Positions 1 through 6,900 of a stretch of DNA of 10,862 bases are shown here, one piece after another (the stretch's first letter is position 1; the number at the start of each line of letters is the position of its first letter). The stretch is from Clostridiaceae bacterium (GTDB taxonomy: Bacteria; Bacillota; Clostridia; UMGS1883; JAAYMJ01). The translations under genes and the position numbers were made by a program. The notes beneath the pieces were generated by a model, which had not been told where the DNA came from, ran no database searches, and worked only from the letters and a program-made list of their open reading frames with translations. Location: positions 1 to 10,862 of the forward strand of contig JAAYMJ010000227.1 in the NCBI GenBank assembly GCA_012521455.1. Reading direction: 5' to 3'.

Positions 1-2
1 CA

Positions 3-3000
3 CTAAACCCAAGGGATTTAGGAGAGAATTTAAATAACTACATAGGAAAAAGCCAGTTCACAACAGACCCCTATTTAAAGGGCTATGTTGACGAATTTAA
101 AGTGTACAACCGCGCGCTTTCCGTTGAGGAAATAGCCGAAGAATACAGCAAAAAAGATATAGCCCAAGCTAAAAAGGATGTAGCAGACACCATAAAGAGC
201 ATTAATCTAGGCGATACAAACTATGTAATAGGCAATTTAACTTTGCCAAACGCGGGTGTGAACAACACGGTTATAACTTGGACATCAAGCGATGAAGAAT
301 TCCTTGCAAATGACGGGACACTTGTAAAACGGCCCGGCGCTGGCGAAGGCAGCAAGGAAATTATCCTTACCGCAAGGGTTTCAAAATATAACCAGTTTGA
401 TGTTTTGCTATACGAAGAAACGAAGGAGTTTATTATTGTGATTCCTGAACAAAACATTTTAAAGGATGAATTATACCAACTAGACTTTGGAAAAACCAAA
501 GTAATTTATGAAGATTTGGCTCTTCCTGAAAAAACCCCCTCTGGGCTTGACATTACTTGGACTTCCCTTAACCCTGATTATTTAACGGATGAGGGAAAGG
601 TAATCAGGCCAAAGGATGAGGAAGGGCGACAGGAGGTAGTAATCAGGGCAACCGTGACCGATGGCACGGATACCGAGTATAAGGATTTTACCTTTACGGT
701 ATTGCCTGAGTTTAAAGCTTACATAATGGCTTATCATAAGACGGGCGACACATATTTTACAAACGCTATGCATTTAGCTTACAGCCTTGACGGTTTAAAC
801 TGGATACCGTTAAACAATGACCAGCCTATTCTATATTCCAAGACATCCACTGACGGCGACAGAAACAAGCGCTTTGTTGACCCGTATATTTACAGAAAAG
901 AAGACGGGACCTTTGGCGTTGTAAGCGTGGATTATCCCAGCAACTACTCAAGGAATATCATTGTTTGGGATTCTTTGGACCTTGTAAACTATACAAACGA
1001 ACAAAACATTACCTTTGATAACTCCTATATCTTCTCGCCAAAAGTTATATATGACAAAGAAAGCGCAAAATACATCTACTACTGGTCAAACGCAAAAATT
1101 AACATGCGAAAAACCGATGATTTAAAAAACTTTGCCGCTACCGAGCAGCTTTATTCTACAAATAAAAACATTATGGATTCCCAAATTATATATGATGGCG
1201 GCAAATACTACCTGGTATTCGGCGACCAAACCTCAAGAACCATAAATATGGCGGCCTCCTCTTCCCTTTCTGAAGCGTTTACGCCATATGAAAACGCTAT
1301 TTTACAAAACGCAAACAAAGCTTTCGTGACAAAGTCAATAGATGATGACAAATGGTACCTATATTACTACAACCAAAGCCAAAACAAATGGGCTGTGGCG
1401 AATGTTTCTGATTTGGAAAACCTTGATTTGCAATATGAAGAAAATTACCAATTGCCAAGCAATATTAAATCCTTAAGCATACTTCCCATAACCCAAAGCG
1501 AGCTTGACACAGTTATCGCAAGCCTTGCTGGTAATGTTGAAATTAAGAGCATGGAATTTGAAAACATAACCGTAAATACCACAGTTGGCGTAAAACCCAG
1601 CTTGCCTGAAACTGTGAGGGTATATTATAACAACAACACAGATGAGGAATTGGACATCATCTGGGATGAACTAACGCCCCAACAGCTATCAACCCCTGGA
1701 ACTTATGAAATTCAAGGAAAACTTAATATACCGTCATATTCTAACCCGTTAATTTTAAACCGCGCTGACCCGCATATTTATAAACACACCGACGGTTATT
1801 ACTACTTTACAGCCTCATACATGAACCCGCAGGATCCGCCCTACTACAACGCGATTATTTTGAGAAGGGCAAAAACCATTGAAGGCTTAAAAGACCCCGA
1901 GACTGAAAAAATAATCTGGAGGAAGAACCCCTCAGGACAATTGTCAAACTTCATTTGGGCGCCCGAAATCCACTACCTTGACGGCAAATGGTACATTTAC
2001 TTTGCCGCAAGCAGGAATTCCCTATGGGAAATCAGGCCATACTATATTGAATGCGCAAGCGAGGACCCGTTTGAAGGCCCTTGGAGCTATCCGCAGCCAA
2101 TGAACGTGAATTTGGATACCTTCTCATTAGACGGAACCGTGTTTGAAGCAAACGGGGAAAGGTATTTTGTATGGGCTGAAAAGCCAAGCGGTGTTTCCTA
2201 CTTAATCATCGCGAAAATGCTATCCCCAAACCAGCTTGACTCAAAACAGGTTATAATCTCTATGCCTGATTATTCATGGGAATTGCAAAATGAAAAAGTA
2301 GAAGAAGCTCCTGCGGTTTTAAAGAAAGACGGAAAAATCTACCTAGCCTTTTCCGCATCTGCGACAGGCGCTGTATACTGCTTAGGGTTGCTTTACGCTG
2401 ATGAAGACGCGGATTTATTAAATCCCGCGTCCTGGACAAAGGTTCCCTACCCTGTAATGTTTACAAACGAAAAAACTTCTGAATATGGCCCTGGCCACAA
2501 TTCCTTCACCGTTGCAGAAGACGGTAAAACCGATTTGGTGGTTTACCATTCAAGAAGTTACAGGGATATAGCTGGCGACCCGCTATACAACCCCGACAGG
2601 CATACAAGGGTTCAAAAGCTTTATTACAACGCCGACGGCAAACCTAATTTCGGAATCCCCGGCGGGGCAATTTCCGATGTGTATGTGACAGCTACGGTAG
2701 TTGTTTCAGAAAATACAGACCCATACATTAACTACCATGTAGAAGTTGGAACAGAATTTGAAGCCGAAGCTAAAATTATTACCTCAAATATTGAGGTTAC
2801 AAATCATACTGCTGTGGATGAGCCATCAATTGCCCTAATGGCGCTATATGACACTGAAGGAAAACTGGTTGAAGTAAAATCAGGCTTTATAAACGCTAAA
2901 GTCGGGGAAACCGAAAACTTGAGCTTGTCAATGAGATTGGCGCGTGATACAAAAGGCCAGGTTAAAGTATTTATCTGGTTGGCTGACAGCGAGGGCAAAA

Positions 3001-3050
3001 ACACCCTTATCCCCGCAACCATGCCTGTAGTTTACGATATTATAGATTAA
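3..3050 (+). CDS. Multidomain GH43-family arabinan/xylan-type glycosidase with LamG and Ig-like modules (5' end missing)
   Basis: The frame is open from the first complete codon at base 3, so the gene starts upstream; the GTG at 102 is internal. Residues are counted from base 3. Residues 1-48 are the end of a LamG (concanavalin-like) domain, with the typical YVDEFKVYNRALS ending. About 50-150 and 150-235 are two atrophied bacterial Ig-like domains, each with an ITWTS core. About 237-495 is a first GH43-like beta-propeller (RFVDPYIY). About 513-575 is a Big_4-type Ig domain. About 583-885 is a second GH43 propeller with all three expected acids: Asp589 in RADPH, Asp710 in LDGTV and Glu768 in EEAPAV. 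The last ~125 residues form a beta-rich module. GH43 enzymes are mostly alpha-L-arabinofuranosidases, beta-xylosidases or arabinanases; the exact substrate cannot be read here. No LPXTG or dockerin is present at the C terminus. Export is expected, but the signal peptide is out of view. Confidence 0.88.
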   Translation, partial: LNPRDLGENLNNYIGKSQFTTDPYLKGYVDEFKVYNRALSVEEIAEEYSKKDIAQAKKDVADTIKSINLGDTNYVIGNLTLPNAGVNNTVITWTSSDEEFLANDGTLVKRPGAGEGSKEIILTARVSKYNQFDVLLYEETKEFIIVIPEQNILKDELYQLDFGKTKVIYEDLALPEKTPSGLDITWTSLNPDYLTDEGKVIRPKDEEGRQEVVIRATVTDGTDTEYKDFTFTVLPEFKAYIMAYHKTGDTYFTNAMHLAYSLDGLNWIPLNNDQPILYSKTSTDGDRNKRFVDPYIYRKEDGTFGVVSVDYPSNYSRNIIVWDSLDLVNYTNEQNITFDNSYIFSPKVIYDKESAKYIYYWSNAKINMRKTDDLKNFAATEQLYSTNKNIMDSQIIYDGGKYYLVFGDQTSRTINMAASSSLSEAFTPYENAILQNANKAFVTKSIDDDKWYLYYYNQSQNKWAVANVSDLENLDLQYEENYQLPSNIKSLSILPITQSELDTVIASLAGNVEIKSMEFENITVNTTVGVKPSLPETVRVYYNNNTDEELDIIWDELTPQQLSTPGTYEIQGKLNIPSYSNPLILNRADPHIYKHTDGYYYFTASYMNPQDPPYYNAIILRRAKTIEGLKDPETEKIIWRKNPSGQLSNFIWAPEIHYLDGKWYIYFAASRNSLWEIRPYYIECASEDPFEGPWSYPQPMNVNLDTFSLDGTVFEANGERYFVWAEKPSGVSYLIIAKMLSPNQLDSKQVIISMPDYSWELQNEKVEEAPAVLKKDGKIYLAFSASATGAVYCLGLLYADEDADLLNPASWTKVPYPVMFTNEKTSEYGPGHNSFTVAEDGKTDLVVYHSRSYRDIAGDPLYNPDRHTRVQKLYYNADGKPNFGIPGGAISDVYVTATVVVSENTDPYINYHVEVGTEFEAEAKIITSNIEVTNHTAVDEPSIALMALYDTEGKLVEVKSGFINAKVGETENLSLSMRLARDTKGQVKVFIWLADSEGKNTLIPATMPVVYDIID

Positions 3051-3054
3051 TCAA

Positions 3055-3090
3055 AAAGGGAGCATATCAAAATATGCTCCCTTTATTCAT
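3055..3090 (+). terminator. Intrinsic terminator of the GH43 gene
   Basis: A perfect 13-bp stem (3055-3067 with 3072-3084) has a CAAA loop and starts 4 bases after the TAA stop. Its GC-rich core is GGGAGC/GCTCCC. The stem ends in TTT and is followed by a T-rich stretch. This separates the GH43 gene transcriptionally from the deacetylase downstream. Confidence 0.88.
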
Positions 3091-3223
3091 TTTGAAAAAA
3101 GCCTGCTGCGCGCAAACACCGCAATTTTGGTGAATAAAAGCGGGTTTTTCGTTTAATAGGGTATTTATATAAATGTTTCTTTTATAAATATTAAACAATT
3201 TTTTCAAATTCGATGTTTTTCCC

Positions 3224-3252
3224 TTGAAAAATTAAAAAAATAATGGTATTCT
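3224..3252 (+). promoter_or_regulatory. Sigma-A-like promoter for the deacetylase
   Basis: TTGAAA (3224-3229) and TATTCT (3247-3252) are separated by exactly 17 bases, about 40 bases before the start codon. The -35 matches 5/6 and the -10 4/6 of consensus. The preceding terminator and a 200-base non-coding gap make an independent promoter here likely. Confidence 0.5.
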
Positions 3253-3293
3253 TACAAAAAAACTATGAAATTGGATATTAAAAGGAGAAGCCC

Positions 3294-4091
3294 ATGCAAA
3301 ACATTCATTTGAGATTTCCAAAAGGCCTAAAAAAATGCGTTACCTTAAGCTATGATGACGGAAAAGTTTATGACAGGGATTTGGTTGAAATATTAAATAA
3401 GTATAAAATTAAGGCCACCTTTTGTTTAAACAGCAAAAACCTGGACAAGGATACTTATGTAAAAAGCAGTGAAATAAAAGAATTATACGGGGGGCATGAA
3501 ATCGCCTGCCATACATATTCCCACCCGTATATTGAAAATATGCCAATCGGGCAAGTGATTTTAGAAATTCTTGAGGACAGGAAAAACCTAGAAAGCATAT
3601 GCGGCTACATTGTACGGGGCATGAGCTATCCGTATGGCTCATATTCAGATGAAATAGTAAGCCTTCTTCCCTCTTTGGGGATTGAGTATTCAAGAATTGT
3701 GGGTTCATCTTTTAATTATGACATTCCGCAGGATTTTTATTTGTGGAAAGCCACATGCCACCACAATGACAATCTGTTGGAAAACGCAAAACGCTTCCTT
3801 TTGCCCAATCACAAGGACAATTTGGAATTATTATACGTATGGGGCCATTCCTATGAATTTTATAATGACAATAATTTTAACTTAATTGAAGAGTTTTGCA
3901 AAATGCTTTATGAAAACCCCGATATTTATTTTGCCACCAATATAGAAATTGCAGATTATATTAAAGCTTCTAAAAATTTAAAATTTTCAGCGGACTTTAG
4001 CATGGTTTATAACCCGTCTAATTTAGATATCTATTTGGATGTTGGCGGTAAGATTGTTAAAGCGGAAAAAGGAAAACTTTTGCGCCTGTAA
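3294..4091 (+). CDS. Cytosolic polysaccharide deacetylase family protein (CE4/NodB fold)
   Basis: This is a complete 265-residue protein with ATG preceded by AAAGGAG at good spacing. CE4 enzymes are metal-dependent N- or O-deacetylases of glycans. Motif 1 is visible as LSYDDG (Asp21, Asp22) and motif 2 as CHTYSHP (His73, His77), which would supply the metal ligands. Motif 3 is SYPYG (111-115), lacking the usual Arg of R-x-P-Y. The family-specific TCHHND (154-159) and VWGHSYEF (182-189, with His185) follow, then a small C-terminal beta region from about residue 228. There is no signal peptide or membrane segment, so it probably acts inside the cell on soluble oligosaccharides. This would fit processing of fragments released by the neighbouring glycosidase, though that link is inferred from position only. 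It is a different subfamily from the truncated PdaB-like deacetylase at 5799. Confidence 0.85.
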   Translation: MQNIHLRFPKGLKKCVTLSYDDGKVYDRDLVEILNKYKIKATFCLNSKNLDKDTYVKSSEIKELYGGHEIACHTYSHPYIENMPIGQVILEILEDRKNLESICGYIVRGMSYPYGSYSDEIVSLLPSLGIEYSRIVGSSFNYDIPQDFYLWKATCHHNDNLLENAKRFLLPNHKDNLELLYVWGHSYEFYNDNNFNLIEEFCKMLYENPDIYFATNIEIADYIKASKNLKFSADFSMVYNPSNLDIYLDVGGKIVKAEKGKLLRL

Positions 4092-4092
4092 A

Positions 4093-4123
4093 GTAATAAC
4101 TAAACATTGCTTTTTCATATACT
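4093..4123 (+). promoter_or_regulatory. Possible sigma-E-like (mother-cell) promoter for the recombinase operon
   Basis: GTAATAAC (4093-4100) and CATATACT (4116-4123) are 15 bases apart. The -10 differs at one position from the Bacillus sigma-E type CATACAmT, and the -35 resembles kmATATTt less well. Transcription would start a few bases before the AAGGAGG of the 41-residue gene. The -10 lies in the left arm of the inverted repeat at 4107-4160, so the match may partly reflect that repeat. spoIVCA, the recombinase of the Bacillus skin element, is known to be sigma-E controlled, which makes the match relevant but not decisive. Confidence 0.35.
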
Positions 4124-4160
4124 TTTAAAAAAAAGAAGGAGGATGTATATGAAAAAGCAA
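4107..4160. repeat. Perfect 16-bp inverted repeat bracketing a ribosome site
   Basis: The left arm TTGCTTTTTCATATAC (4107-4122) is the exact reverse complement of the right arm GTATATGAAAAAGCAA (4145-4160). The 22-base centre holds the ribosome site AAGGAGG (4136-4142). The right arm contains the start codon (4149-4151) of the 41-residue gene. In RNA this would be a hairpin with the start codon in the stem. In DNA it is a 54-bp dyad, of a size suited to a dimeric repressor or to a serine-recombinase site. Confidence 0.85.
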
Positions 4161-4274
4161 AAATACATTGTAACGAGCAAAAAACCAAAGCTTGGCGAAA
4201 ATGATAAAAAACAATACCAAAAAGAAATGAACATGGTTTTAAAAAAAATCTTAAATAAAGCAGCCACCTTGTAA
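4149..4274 (+). CDS. 41-residue basic protein upstream of the serine recombinase
   Basis: I do not recognise a family. The start is set by AAGGAGG six bases before ATG. An ATG two codons earlier (4143) would touch the ribosome site, so it is unlikely. The product is very rich in lysine (MKKQKYIVTSKKPKLGENDK at its N terminus) and ends in a predicted amphipathic helix. It has no cysteine and no membrane segment. Its stop at 4272-4274 lies 13 bases before the recombinase start and abuts that gene's ribosome site, so the two are probably co-translated. Small basic proteins next to phage or element recombinases can be DNA-binding partners, including excision (directionality) factors. That role here is a guess from size, charge and position. 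Confidence 0.6.
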   Translation: MKKQKYIVTSKKPKLGENDKKQYQKEMNMVLKKILNKAATL

Positions 4275-4287
4275 GAAGGTGCCAAAA

Positions 4288-5778
4288 TTGAAAGCCGCAA
4301 TTTACGCCAGGCAGTCCATTGACAAAAAGGACAGCATATCCATTGAAACCCAGATAAAGCACTGTCTCATGGAGTTAAAAGGCGAGGATTATGAGACATA
4401 CATTGACAGGGGCTTTAGCGGGAAAAGCATACAGCGGCCTGCATTTTTAAGGCTTTTAGACGACATAAAGAATAATAAGATTAATAAAATCATAATATAC
4501 CGCTTAGACAGAATTTCAAGGTCCCTTTTAGATTTTGCAAATTTGATGACATTTTTTGAAGAGCACAATGTGAGCTTTATATCCACAATGGAAAAGTTCG
4601 ACACCCAAACCCCCATGGGGCGGGCAATGCTCAGCATTACCATGGTTTTTGCCCAGCTTGAGCGGGAAACCATTGCCCAAAGGATTAAGGACAATTACTA
4701 TGAGCGGGCAAAAAAAGGTTTTTATATGGGAGGGCCCCCGCCATTTGGGTTTACAAAGGAAGAGGTAAAAGTTGACGGCAAAAAAACAAAAAGGCTCAAG
4801 GAAAAACTGGATGAAATTGAAATTGTAAAAGAAATGTTTGACCTTTACGCCTATGAGGGCTATTCATTAGGCCAAATCAGCAAATATTTAAACGAAAACA
4901 ACATAAAAGCCCCAAAAGGCGGGAACTGGGACTCGGCAAAAATCAGCAGGATTTTGCAAAACCCTGTCTATGTAAAAAGCGACGCGGATATTTATGACTA
5001 TTACAAAGAAAAGGGCTGTGTAATTACCAATGACCCAAAGGACTTTATAAACGGTTTTGGCTTATATCTATACGGCCCGCGGGGCAAAAACGAAAGAAAA
5101 TTTAAAAATATTGCAGGCAAGACCTTGTCAATAGCCCTGCATTATGGGATAATTAATTCCGATACATTTATTAAATGCCAAAAAAAGTTAGAAAAAAACC
5201 TTCAGTTAAAAAACAGCGGAAAAGGAAAACACACCTATCTTTCAGGCCTTGTAAAGTGCGGTAAATGCAATTATGCCTTAACCGTGGTCTCGGCAAATGG
5301 GTATAAGTATTTAGTGTGCCGCGGGCATACAAATCTACACTGCTGCGAAGGCCAGACCCACAGGCTTAAAGAGGTTGAGAATGAAATTGAAAAAATAATT
5401 AAATTACGGCTCAAAGAAGAAAAATACATAGCTCTTCCCGCTGAGGAGCCAAGAGAATTGAAAGAATTAAAACTCAATTTGATTGAAATTGAGAATAATA
5501 TTAATAACCTTATAAATTACCTTGCTTCATCAAACGGCGCATTAATTGGGTATATAAACAAAAAAATCAATGAATTTGAAGAAAAAAAGCAAAAAATCCT
5601 CGAAAGGATGAATAAAATCAAGGAAGAACAAAATTTAAAAGATAATTATAATGACATTGGAATAATTGCGGAAAAATTTGAAAAACTTACATTAGAAGAC
5701 AAAAAGCTAATCACCAATGCCTTGATTGAAAAAATTGAAATCCTCGATAACAATATCAATGTTTTTTTTAAGTTTTGA
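4288..5778 (+). CDS. Large serine recombinase (site-specific integrase/excisionase, SpoIVCA-like layout)
   Basis: TTG at 4288 is chosen because AGAAGGTG (4275-4282 region) lies about six bases upstream. GTG at 4279 overlaps that ribosome site. The product is 496 residues, close to the ~500 of B. subtilis SpoIVCA. Residues 1-145 form the resolvase catalytic domain: YARQS with nucleophile Ser10, then DRGFSG, YRLDRISRS (Arg72, Arg75, Arg79) and the FAQLERETIAQRI helix region. About 150-305 is the Recombinase domain starting PPPFGF. About 315-360 is a zinc ribbon with Cys324, Cys327, Cys344 and Cys352/353. About 390-455 is a coiled coil, and the rest is the C-terminal helical tail ending LTLEDKKLITNALIEKIEI, a segment also seen in SpoIVCA-type proteins. 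All key residues are present, so it should be active. Its stop lies about 20 bases before a decapitated sporulation gene, the position expected of a recombinase at the edge of its element. Confidence 0.93.
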   Translation: MKAAIYARQSIDKKDSISIETQIKHCLMELKGEDYETYIDRGFSGKSIQRPAFLRLLDDIKNNKINKIIIYRLDRISRSLLDFANLMTFFEEHNVSFISTMEKFDTQTPMGRAMLSITMVFAQLERETIAQRIKDNYYERAKKGFYMGGPPPFGFTKEEVKVDGKKTKRLKEKLDEIEIVKEMFDLYAYEGYSLGQISKYLNENNIKAPKGGNWDSAKISRILQNPVYVKSDADIYDYYKEKGCVITNDPKDFINGFGLYLYGPRGKNERKFKNIAGKTLSIALHYGIINSDTFIKCQKKLEKNLQLKNSGKGKHTYLSGLVKCGKCNYALTVVSANGYKYLVCRGHTNLHCCEGQTHRLKEVENEIEKIIKLRLKEEKYIALPAEEPRELKELKLNLIEIENNINNLINYLASSNGALIGYINKKINEFEEKKQKILERMNKIKEEQNLKDNYNDIGIIAEKFEKLTLEDKKLITNALIEKIEILDNNINVFFKF

Positions 5779-5801
5779 TTTTTACTTTTATATGCATCAA
5801 T
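5779..5801. other. Putative right attachment junction of the integrated element
   Basis: The recombinase ends at 5778, and recognisable deacetylase coding sequence resumes with GACAGTCTTGACTGG at 5802. PdaB-type proteins normally have a run such as W-x-V-D-S-L-D-W here; only the DSLDW part is present, preceded by foreign ICIN. The crossover therefore probably falls within these two dozen bases, near TATGCATCAATG. No matching direct repeat marking the other end was found in the window, so the exact core cannot be fixed. Confidence 0.5.
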
Positions 5802-6038
5802 GACAGTCTTGACTGGAAAGACCTTACTAAAGAAGAAATGCTAGAGAGGGTTTTGAAAAAGACAAAACCCGGGTCGATTTTATTGTTCCATAACAGCACA
5901 AAGTACACTTCATCTTCCCTCCCCGACATTATTAAAGCATTGAAAGCTAAAAATTTTGAGCTGGTTAAGGTATCTGAATTAATTTATAAGGACAATTACA
6001 TAGTCGACCCAAACGGAGTACAAAAGCAGAATAAGTAA
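5799..6038 (+). pseudogene. 3' fragment of a PdaB-like sporulation polysaccharide deacetylase, interrupted by the recombinase element
   Basis: The 79 codons match the C-terminal third of PdaB-type sporulation deacetylases. They have the SLDWKDL segment, the KPGSILLFHN motif carrying the conserved His, a SLPDIIKALK helix, and the VSELIYKDNYIVDPNGVQ ending. The metal-binding NodB motifs (DD, HxxxH) and the first ~170 residues are absent, and no other piece lies upstream in the window. There is no ribosome site or convincing start; the frame extends back only to a TTG at 5775 inside the recombinase stop region. There are no frameshifts or internal stops. That suggests either a recent break or a gene restored by excision of the element. 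PdaB is known to be needed for spore integrity, so reconstitution in the mother cell would be meaningful. Confidence 0.8.
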
Positions 6039-6073
6039 GGTTGCAGATGATAAAAATATGTTATATTGACAGG

Positions 6074-6119
6074 TTGTAGTGAATATAATTTCTATTGAGT
6101 GTGGACAAAATCACTACAA
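6074..6119. repeat. 9-bp inverted repeat upstream of the SSB gene
   Basis: TTGTAGTGA (6074-6082) is the exact reverse complement of TCACTACAA (6111-6119), with 28 bases between. A TATAAT lies just inside the left arm (6084-6089). A TTGACA at 6066-6071 is only 12 bases before it, too close for a normal promoter pair. The repeat could be an operator over the SSB promoter or a leader hairpin. Confidence 0.45.
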
Positions 6120-6163
6120 AAACATATTTCTTATACGTAAATAAGATAAAGGAGATGTAATTA

Positions 6164-6889
6164 ATGCATAATAACAACAATGTAATTTTAAGAGGAGAAA
6201 TCGAAACCCCTTTGGAATTTAGTCATGAGGTATATGGTGAAGGCTTTTATAAATTTACCCTAAAGGTAAAAAGACTCAGCGAAACAAATGATTATATACC
6301 CATCACAGTTTCAGAAAGGCTTATTAAAAACATGGATTTGACCGTTGGCACAAAGGTGAGGATTGAGGGGCAGCTTCGTTCATACAATAATTATTCCGAT
6401 GTTGGCAACAAGCTTTTGTTGACCGTTTTTGTCAGGGATATTGAACTTATTGACCAAATTGAGTCCGAGGAATCACCCAATGAAATTGTGCTAACGGGCT
6501 ACATCTGCAAAAAGCCTGTTTACAGAAAAACACCTTTTGGCAGAGAAATCACGGACATTCTCCTTGCAGTAAACCGAGCTTATAACAAATCGGATTACAT
6601 ACCCCTAATTGCCTGGGGTAGGAACGCAAGATACATTGAAAACGCTGAAGTCGGCCAAAAGATTACAATCTGGGGAAGGGTTCAATCAAGGGAATACCAA
6701 AAGAAAATTAGCGAGGACGAATATGTTACAAAGACAGCTTACGAAGTGTCTGTTTCAAAATTAGAAGTGCACGATGAAGAGCGGCCAAACCAAAAAGCAA
6801 GTCAAGAAAGCCAGCAAGACCAAACACAAGCCCAAAATGAAGACGCGGCTGGTGCCCAAAACAGTGAAAGCAGCGAAACTGTTGAATAA
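6164..6889 (+). CDS. Tandem OB-fold single-stranded DNA-binding protein (clostridial type)
   Basis: This is a 241-residue protein, longer than the usual ~170-residue SSB because it carries two OB folds. Domain 1 is about residues 1-98, with ILRGEIETPLEFSHE at the start and VGTKVRIEGQLRSY in the middle. Domain 2 is about 106-205 and more canonical: IVLTGYICKKPVYRKTPFGR, then DILLAVNRAYNKSDYIPLIAWGRNAR. A low-complexity Gln/Ser/Glu tail follows from about 208 and ends SSETVE, without the D-D-D-I-P-F tip that recruits repair and replication partners in standard SSBs. The ATG has AAAGGAG nine bases upstream. It probably binds ssDNA as an accessory SSB rather than being the replicative one. It lies outside the presumed element, on the chromosomal side. 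Confidence 0.82.
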   Translation: MHNNNNVILRGEIETPLEFSHEVYGEGFYKFTLKVKRLSETNDYIPITVSERLIKNMDLTVGTKVRIEGQLRSYNNYSDVGNKLLLTVFVRDIELIDQIESEESPNEIVLTGYICKKPVYRKTPFGREITDILLAVNRAYNKSDYIPLIAWGRNARYIENAEVGQKITIWGRVQSREYQKKISEDEYVTKTAYEVSVSKLEVHDEERPNQKASQESQQDQTQAQNEDAAGAQNSESSETVE

Positions 6890-6900
6890 TTTAACATAAA

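Noticed and set aside
3136..3147. AAAAGCGGGTTT recurs inverted at 7227-7238.
   Set aside because: A single 12-mer shared by two strands of a 10-kb AT-rich window is expected by chance, and flanking bases do not match.
3764..3778. CACAATGACAATCT in the intact deacetylase resembles CATCAATGACAGTCT at the recombinase junction, as if a second attachment site.
   Set aside because: It encodes the family-conserved CHHND motif of that gene, has several mismatches, and sits inside an uninterrupted frame. Chance similarity is more likely.
3682..3885. Open frames overlapping the deacetylase and other genes in different frames.
   Set aside because: They have no ribosome sites or recognisable domains and lie inside well-supported genes.
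3294..4091. The idea that this deacetylase is the missing 5' half of the fragment at 5799.
   Set aside because: It is complete, with its own C-terminal His motif and tail, and belongs to a different CE4 subfamily.
5775..5798. TTG at 5775 as a start for an independent small protein covering the deacetylase fragment.
   Set aside because: There is no ribosome site, and the first residues are not deacetylase-like; the homology begins only at DSLDW.
6066..6089. TTGACA followed by TATAAT upstream of ssb as a promoter.
   Set aside because: The spacer is only 12 bases, too short for sigma-A; only the individual hexamers match.
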